Made by a program: the position numbers and the translations under genes. Shown here in pieces: positions 54,477 to 59,167 of a DNA stretch of 59,167 nt. The DNA is taken from positions 1 through 59,167 of the forward strand of contig CALKAJ010000381.1 of assembly GCA_937983305.1 (NCBI GenBank), in the 5' to 3' direction. Each line of letters begins with the position of its first letter. The stretch's first letter is position 1. The notes below the pieces were generated by a model. The model did no database searches. It had not been told where the DNA came from and saw only the letters and a list, made by a program, of their open reading frames with translations. The stretch is from an uncultured Ignavibacteriota bacterium. Lineage in GTDB: Bacteria; Bacteroidota; Ignavibacteria; Tepidaquicellales; Tepidaquicellaceae.

Positions 54477-55385
54477 ATGAAAAACTTATTTAAAAATCTT
54501 TCACTACTTAGTATTAGCATATTGTTTTTTATTGCTATTTACGGATGTGATAATTCAACAGACCCGGGCGTTCTCGGAGAGGCAACTATAAGAGGAACCG
54601 TGACGGATTTAGCTTCGGGTAATCCTATTGGCAACGTTACAATTACAACTAATCCCGAAATTGGTACAAAAGTAACCGGTATTGACGGTTATTATGAATT
54701 TACTCAGGTTCCATCAGGAACTTATAATTTCACTTTTTCTAAACCGGGATATAACTCTATAACGGTTCCGAAAACTACTAATGGCAAAGACACCATATTA
54801 CTCAATGCCAACCTTTCTCTCTCAGATGTCAGAATTTACAACAATCTAATTGTTTACGAATTTTTCAACGATTCTTCATTAAGCGGTGTCAATCTATATG
54901 AAGGCTTAGTTGTTAAATGGAGCGACCTTTTTAAAGATATTAGTTTCTGGGATTCAAATTCATTAAGAGAAAGATTTTATTTTGAATCGGGAGATTTGAA
55001 AGATGCAGAAAGATTACTTAAAGCAGGTATAAAACCTGTTGCAGGTTTCAAAACAGAATTCAGTAATTTACTCGGTTATTATTCGAAGTCTGAATTTGAT
55101 ACTCTGAAAAAGAGATATGATTTACCCGGCAGAGACAGCATAATAGCTTTAATAGACTACGGGCAGGATAGAACCATAAAATTCACATATCCATTACCCG
55201 AAAAGAAACCCGTTTATTCGTTCTATCTCAGAGGTAAGTACGAGCAGAACCAATCAGGCGGTTATCCCGTTTATGGACTTCTTTATATCAGAGACCTTGT
55301 TGCGCCGGGCGGCGGACAAACAAACTGGAGATGCGTTGTTGACGTAAAGATTAACATAAAAGGTAGAAATTATTTCAATTATTAA
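54477..55385 (+). CDS. Lipoprotein with carboxypeptidase-regulatory-like domain
   Basis: The 302-residue protein has a lipoprotein signal with lipobox IAIYGC (Cys24) and a beta-sandwich at about residues 35-110: IRGTVTDLASGNPIGNVTIT, GYYEFTQVPSGTYNFTFSKPGY. This is the CarboxypepD_reg-like fold used as a surface adhesion or stabilising module. The rest has no recognised domain. It has one of the few strong Shine-Dalgarno sequences here (AAAGGAGA at 54463-54470) and a strong terminator at 55394-55429. Confidence 0.82.
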   Translation: MKNLFKNLSLLSISILFFIAIYGCDNSTDPGVLGEATIRGTVTDLASGNPIGNVTITTNPEIGTKVTGIDGYYEFTQVPSGTYNFTFSKPGYNSITVPKTTNGKDTILLNANLSLSDVRIYNNLIVYEFFNDSSLSGVNLYEGLVVKWSDLFKDISFWDSNSLRERFYFESGDLKDAERLLKAGIKPVAGFKTEFSNLLGYYSKSEFDTLKKRYDLPGRDSIIALIDYGQDRTIKFTYPLPEKKPVYSFYLRGKYEQNQSGGYPVYGLLYIRDLVAPGGGQTNWRCVVDVKINIKGRNYFNY

Positions 55386-55393
55386 TATTTTTC

Positions 55394-55429
55394 AACGGGC
55401 TGTAAAAATTATTACAGCCCGTTTTTTTT
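55394..55429 (+). terminator. Rho-independent terminator after the lipoprotein gene
   Basis: A 12-base perfect stem (55394-55405 with 55412-55423, aacgggctgtaa) has a six-base loop and is followed by a T-run to 55429. It ends before the ComEA-like start at 55434, so that gene needs its own promoter or read-through. Confidence 0.88.
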
Positions 55430-55433
55430 ATAA

Positions 55434-55961
55434 ATGAAAAGTTTTTTAAAATATTTCAGTTTCACACGGCAGGAGCAAAAAGCAGTATTCTTTTTGTTAG
55501 CCGTTTTAATTGCAGGATTGTTAATTAGTTTTATTAAAGTAAATCCGGATTTTAAAAAAGATTACTTTGACGATTCAAAGCTCCAATCGTCTGCTTTTTT
55601 CTCCGCTTCGGAAAAACTTAATTCGGAATTCAGTATAGACCTGACAAAAGAGGACACGCTTACCGAAGAGGAAGCTAAAGAAATTATTAATTCAATAACT
55701 ATTTCGGAAGACAGTCTGAAAGCAGGCAAAGAGAAAAAGACAAAGAAAGAAGAGAAACTCGAGGGAAGAGTTATTAATTTGAACACAGCAACCAAGGAGG
55801 AATTAATGATGCTGCCGGGAGTAGGAGAAGCAATGGCAGAAAGAATAATGATTTACAGAGAAGACCATAACGGATTCAGGAAAGCCGAAGATATTATGAA
55901 AGTTAAAGGCATTGGTAAAAAGAAATTCGAGAAATTAAAACAATATATAAGCATACAATAA
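55434..55961 (+). CDS. ComEA-like helix-hairpin-helix DNA-binding protein
   Basis: The 175-residue protein has one membrane helix (residues ~16-34). An acidic/Lys-rich linker leads to two HhH motifs: VINLNTATKEELMMLPGVGE and DIMKVKGIGKKKFEKLKQYI. ComEA-type proteins bind incoming double-stranded DNA during natural transformation. No comEC or comF is seen here. The PilM-like gene follows after one base. The name is tentative because many HhH proteins have other roles. Confidence 0.82.
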   Translation: MKSFLKYFSFTRQEQKAVFFLLAVLIAGLLISFIKVNPDFKKDYFDDSKLQSSAFFSASEKLNSEFSIDLTKEDTLTEEEAKEIINSITISEDSLKAGKEKKTKKEEKLEGRVINLNTATKEELMMLPGVGEAMAERIMIYREDHNGFRKAEDIMKVKGIGKKKFEKLKQYISIQ

Positions 55962-55962
55962 T

Positions 55963-56877
55963 TTGAAAACAATAGCGCTGTCAATATCGGATAGAACTAT
56001 CAGGTTTATTGAGATAAACGAGAAAAAAGAAATTTCGTTTGTGGACAGTTTTGATACAACATTCAGCTTTACGGAATGTTTTAGAACAGGAGTTTATAAC
56101 GATGCAATCGTAGCAGAAGCGGCAAATGTAATACACGAAGCAATTAAGGATAAAAATTTTAATTCCAATAAAATCGGAGTATTACTTGATTCTTGCTTTG
56201 CCTTCATTAATACTATCCCCATTGAATATTCGGAAGATGCTCCAAGTATTGCTTCAAGTCTGCTGTGGGATTTATCAAATTATTTTCCGGATAATTATAA
56301 AAATTTCAAGCTGAATTATTATAAGCTTGAAAACAAGAAGTTTGCAGAAAATGTTAAAGATACATTATACATTGCCATAGAAAACGATAAGCTGGAAATA
56401 ATCAAAAAAATAATGCATACCTGCCGGCTTAAGGTCGGACTTTTCGACATTGACCATTTTGCCGTAGAAAAATATATAAGGGATTTATATAAGCCTCATT
56501 TATCTTCAAAGAGATGTCTGTACATAGGTTGCAAAAGAAACAGATTTGACATCAGCATTATCGGCAGTAATTCTTTAAATCATTTTGAATTCATAATGTT
56601 TAAAGAATCAAATTACGTTAACAAACTTTCCGGTTTTTTGGATAAAATAAAATCAGATGATGACTTAAAGGCATTCGATTTTGTGGTTTTATACGGTGAT
56701 GATTTCACGATTGATATTTTTAATTGGCTGTCATCAGCACTGCCGGATATAAAAATTTATTTACCGGACCCGTTTTCTGAATTAGCCCTTCATAGCAGAG
56801 TGAATAACAATCTTAAATTCCGGGAGGAAGGAAATAAATTTCTCCCTGCCTGCGGACTTGCATTAAAAGGACTTTAA
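55963..56877 (+). CDS. PilM/GspL-like actin-fold protein (tentative)
   Basis: The 304-residue protein starts at TTG. It begins KTIALSISDRTIRFIEIN, has a middle FDFVVLYGDDFTIDIF, and ends FLPACGLALKGL, the closing motif of PilM-type pilus ATPase-fold proteins. Sequence between is divergent and I see no full nucleotide-binding signature. PilM anchors the type IV pilus inner-membrane complex. No pilN/O/P/Q is adjacent; the neighbours are a ComEA-like gene and rsmD, whose ATG overlaps its stop by one base. The assignment is plausible but not secure. Confidence 0.6.
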   Translation: MKTIALSISDRTIRFIEINEKKEISFVDSFDTTFSFTECFRTGVYNDAIVAEAANVIHEAIKDKNFNSNKIGVLLDSCFAFINTIPIEYSEDAPSIASSLLWDLSNYFPDNYKNFKLNYYKLENKKFAENVKDTLYIAIENDKLEIIKKIMHTCRLKVGLFDIDHFAVEKYIRDLYKPHLSSKRCLYIGCKRNRFDISIIGSNSLNHFEFIMFKESNYVNKLSGFLDKIKSDDDLKAFDFVVLYGDDFTIDIFNWLSSALPDIKIYLPDPFSELALHSRVNNNLKFREEGNKFLPACGLALKGL

Positions 56878-57428
56878 TGCGTATAATTTCCGGAAAATAT
56901 AAAGGAAGAAATCTAAAATCTCCGGGTAATTCTCTAAAGGTAAGACCAACAACCGACAGAGGAAAAGAAACTTTGTTTAATGTTTTGTTTAATCACATTA
57001 ACATTGAAGATATCGTTGTTGCAGATTTGTTTTGCGGAACCGGCGGAATTGGAATTGAATTTCTTTCAAGAGGTGCGGGTTTTTGCTATTTTGTTGACAG
57101 TGATATTTCGACTGTAAAAAAAAATATTGAGCTTTTGAGTTTAAATGAAAAACACAAATTGCTCAAAACTGATGTATTAAAGTTTTTAATTAACTGTGCG
57201 GAATTTTTTAATGAAACCGGATTACCCGATGTTATCTTTGCTGACCCGCCTTACAGTTACAAAAATTATGAAAAGCTTATTGATGCAGTAAATAAACTAA
57301 ATGTGTTCTTTATACTCGAACATTCGGGAACTTTGCCTGAAACTGTTTGGGATACTAAAAAAATTTTACACAAAAAAACGGGTATAGTAGAATTTACTTT
57401 CTTTGATTTTAAACAAACTGAAATATGA
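56877..57428 (+). CDS. rsmD: 16S rRNA (guanine(966)-N2)-methyltransferase RsmD
   Basis: The 183-residue protein has RPTTDRGKETLFNVLFNHI, the SAM motif VADLFCGTGGIGIEFLSRGA and the catalytic FADPPYSYKNYEKL. It methylates guanine 966 of 16S rRNA. Its stop overlaps coaD by 4 bases (ATGA); the rsmD-coaD pair is a very common bacterial arrangement. Confidence 0.94.
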   Translation: MRIISGKYKGRNLKSPGNSLKVRPTTDRGKETLFNVLFNHINIEDIVVADLFCGTGGIGIEFLSRGAGFCYFVDSDISTVKKNIELLSLNEKHKLLKTDVLKFLINCAEFFNETGLPDVIFADPPYSYKNYEKLIDAVNKLNVFFILEHSGTLPETVWDTKKILHKKTGIVEFTFFDFKQTEI

Positions 57429-57907
57429 AAAAAAAAGTTATAGCAATTTATCCCGGTACATTTGACCCTGTAACATACGGGCATATTGATATTATTGAAA
57501 GAGCATCGGCATTTTTCGACAAAGTGATAGTAACTATCGCATTAAATTCAACAAAGAAGCCGCTTTTCAATAAAGACGAAAGAAAAAGAATGCTTCTTGA
57601 GATTACTAAAAAATATAAAAATACGGAAGTTGATGATTTTGACGGGTTGCTGGTAAATTATGCAAAGAAAAAAAATGCATCAGTAATAATAAGAGGGTTA
57701 AGAGCTATTTCTGACTTTGAGTATGAATTTCAAATGTCTCTAACCAACAGGAAACTTGCTCCGGGCGTATCAACAATTTTTATGATGCCTAACGAAAAAT
57801 ATACTTACCTCAATTCTTCTCTTGTAAGGGAATTGGCAAAGTTTAAAGCTGACATTAAAGACTTTGTCCCGCCTTATGTCAGAAAAATGTTAAAAGAAAA
57901 ATATTAA
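57425..57907 (+). CDS. coaD: Phosphopantetheine adenylyltransferase
   Basis: The 160-residue protein has the nucleotidyltransferase motif YPGTFDPVTYGHIDIIERA, IIRGLRAISDFEYEFQMSLT and the C-terminal YLNSSLVRELAKF. It makes dephospho-CoA from 4'-phosphopantetheine and ATP. It is coupled to rsmD by overlap. It converges with the thioredoxin-like gene. Confidence 0.97.
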   Translation: MKKKVIAIYPGTFDPVTYGHIDIIERASAFFDKVIVTIALNSTKKPLFNKDERKRMLLEITKKYKNTEVDDFDGLLVNYAKKKNASVIIRGLRAISDFEYEFQMSLTNRKLAPGVSTIFMMPNEKYTYLNSSLVRELAKFKADIKDFVPPYVRKMLKEKY

Positions 57908-57915
57908 AATTAATA

Positions 57916-58413
57916 CTAAAACTCTTTTGAAAGATCTGAGCTTTTATATTTTCCCGAAGAAAAGAAGTTTAGCAATTTTTCAAAATCACCTGCTTCAAGA
58001 TATCCGGAAAATGAAGATTGAAGTTCACCGTTGTATTTGAATTTCAAAATACTTCCGTCAGACCCGAGGAACGCATGTGACGGGTAACCTGTTGACTCAA
58101 AAAGTTTAACAAGTTCAGAAGCTTTATAATCTTTTCCGTTGTATTTATAAACTTCCGTGCCCTGAGCAGTCAGTTTAATAAACACAAAAGTAGAATTCAA
58201 TACACCTGAAATCTTTCCTGATGAATAAATTGCGTTCATCTTTCCGCACCAATTATCGCCGGGAATATAAATACCAACCACGGCAATTTTACCGGATGAT
58301 TTGGCAGTGTTTAATCCGTCTGAGAAATTATACGAGGTTTGAGATTTAGCAGCACTATATGTAAAAGCTAAAGCTATGATTATCAGTATGTTAAAGAACT
58401 TTATGTTCTTCAT
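57916..58413 (-). CDS. Exported thioredoxin-fold protein with a single active-site cysteine
   Basis: The 165-residue protein has a signal peptide (cleaved near KSQTS, residue 25). The thioredoxin-like domain has DNWCGKM at the active-site position and a cis-proline region GYPSHAFLGSDG. The usual CxxC is reduced to CxxM, seen in thioredoxin_7-type proteins that bind partners or act as monothiol reductases. It has a strong Shine-Dalgarno (AAGGAG) upstream. The function is not known. Confidence 0.75.
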   Translation of the reverse strand: MKNIKFFNILIIIALAFTYSAAKSQTSYNFSDGLNTAKSSGKIAVVGIYIPGDNWCGKMNAIYSSGKISGVLNSTFVFIKLTAQGTEVYKYNGKDYKASELVKLFESTGYPSHAFLGSDGSILKFKYNGELQSSFSGYLEAGDFEKLLNFFSSGKYKSSDLSKEF

Positions 58414-58484
58414 ATCTATGTCTCCTTCCTACTTTTAACTAAAAAGTATAGAAATTGTTTCCTTAAATGTAATAAATCCCTTGA

Positions 58485-59167
58485 TTATTTAAAACCTATT
58501 TTGTCAACATTGAAAACTTCATTTATTTTTTCGGTTTTCGATTTATTATGGGTGTTTTCCGTATCGTCAAGATTTTTAAGTTTACCGGTCCAAAGCAAAA
58601 ACAAAATAATTACTGCAAGAACAATTCTGTAAACAACAAAAATAAAATTGCTTCTTGTTTTCAGAAATTGAATTAAAAAAGCAATTGCATAATACCCGAC
58701 TATGCCGGAAACAACAGTTGCAATTAATAAATTAATAATGTTTTCGTTTAAGAGCATTTCCCTTTCATCGTATAGCTCGTATAGTCCGCTTAGAGTTATA
58801 GCAGGAATACTTAACAGAAACGAGAACCTTGCCGCAACGTCTCTTTTCATTCCGGTAAAAAGTCCGCCTGTTATCGTAACACCGCTTCTTGAACTTCCGG
58901 GAATAAGAGACAGTACCTGAAATAAGCCTACTATAATACCGTCTTTCATTGAAATTTCTGTAAACTCTTTTTTATGTTGAGCAAATTTTTCTGCAACATA
59001 AAGAAGTATCGCCCAGAAAATCAGCGAAAAAGAAATTACGTACAATCCTCTTGCTTCACCTTTAATAAAATCTTTCATCAGATAACCAAAAATAACGATT
59101 GGTATTGTTCCAATAATTACAAGGATAAATAACCTTGAATAGGGATCTTCAAAATATTTTTTAGTTT
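58485..59167 (-). CDS. uppP: Undecaprenyl-diphosphatase (UppP/BacA), partial at its N-terminus
   Basis: The frame continues without a stop to the window edge, so the start lies outside; the internal ATG at 59078 is not the start. Visible parts include LFILVIIGTIPIVIFGYL, the second catalytic block LSLIPGSSRSGVTITGGLFT, and several membrane helices. It removes phosphate from undecaprenyl diphosphate to recycle the lipid carrier for peptidoglycan and polysaccharide. The C-terminus carries a ~35-residue hydrophilic tail (NTHNKSKTEKINEVFNVDKI) longer than in most UppP proteins. Confidence 0.95.
   Translation of the reverse strand, partial: TKKYFEDPYSRLFILVIIGTIPIVIFGYLMKDFIKGEARGLYVISFSLIFWAILLYVAEKFAQHKKEFTEISMKDGIIVGLFQVLSLIPGSSRSGVTITGGLFTGMKRDVAARFSFLLSIPAITLSGLYELYDEREMLLNENIINLLIATVVSGIVGYYAIAFLIQFLKTRSNFIFVVYRIVLAVIILFLLWTGKLKNLDDTENTHNKSKTEKINEVFNVDKIGFK

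Noticed and set aside
1..59167. CRISPR arrays, tRNA or rRNA genes
   Set aside because: No regularly spaced repeats, cloverleaf-like segments or rRNA-like sequence were seen in the gaps between genes.

Overview
The window is AT-rich chromosomal DNA from a member of the Bacteroidota/Chlorobiota group, most likely an Ignavibacteria-like lineage. The taxonomic call rests on several things: a gingipain-type protease ending in a type IX secretion sorting domain; promoters that fit the Bacteroidota pattern TTG-N20-TAnnTTTG; few Shine-Dalgarno sequences and many TTG/GTG starts; large outer-membrane barrels and TonB-type receptors; and a SUF-only Fe-S block. No rRNA, tRNA, CRISPR array or insertion sequence was recognised.

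Layout. 1-4.5 kb: a TPP riboswitch with a terminator controls a TonB-dependent receptor (probable thiamin or thiamin-precursor uptake); a NapH-like ferredoxin membrane protein and a small exported protein follow on the other strand. 4.6-9.1 kb: a DsbD-alpha-like exported protein, lpxH, PBP1A, ndk and a small membrane protein. 9.1-12.4 kb: an accessory patch with an HsdR remnant, an orphan Bro-N protein, a frameshifted lipoprotein gene and an HNH endonuclease. Two copies of a promoter-like repeat lie in front of the HsdR remnant and the HNH gene. 12.5-15 kb: glycogen phosphorylase. 15-26.7 kb (minus strand): lon, dnaX, a beta-propeller protein, a von Willebrand A membrane protein, an 1185-residue outer-membrane protein and a TonB-like proline-rich membrane protein, mostly overlapping or a few bases apart.

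26.6-29.7 kb: the most unusual part. A 241-base segment holding the lon promoter and about the first 35 lon codons is present twice, ungapped and about 93% identical by hand count. The second copy reads as a 36-residue Lon-derived leader peptide whose stop overlaps (ATGA) the start of a DUF3781 gene. ATGA overlaps then link that gene to a membrane gluzincin metallopeptidase and an exported protein. A HigBA-type toxin-antitoxin pair sits behind the cassette. A 20-base piece matching the toxin gene is found beside the intact lon promoter.

30-33.8 kb: a serine hydrolase and a TPR lipoprotein. 33.8-39.4 kb: sufBCDSE plus a SufT-like gene. 39.7-43.4 kb: the C25 protease. 43.6-46.4 kb: two small barrel proteins (one probably frameshifted) lying between the 3' end of an MFS gene and a 34-base copy of that end, then nusB. 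46.5-59.2 kb: housekeeping and envelope genes (DUF218, tmk, S41 protease, purK, SPFH protein, dipeptidase, DUF1232, YmdB-like phosphoesterase, lipoprotein, ComEA-like, PilM-like, rsmD, coaD, thioredoxin-like) and a partial uppP.

Themes: envelope building (lpxH, PBP1A, uppP, lon-dnaX envelope operon, T9SS cargo), Fe-S assembly, and small accessory cassettes whose edges carry near-copies of host promoter or gene-end sequence. All identities and promoter calls were made by eye; no database search or computation was run.
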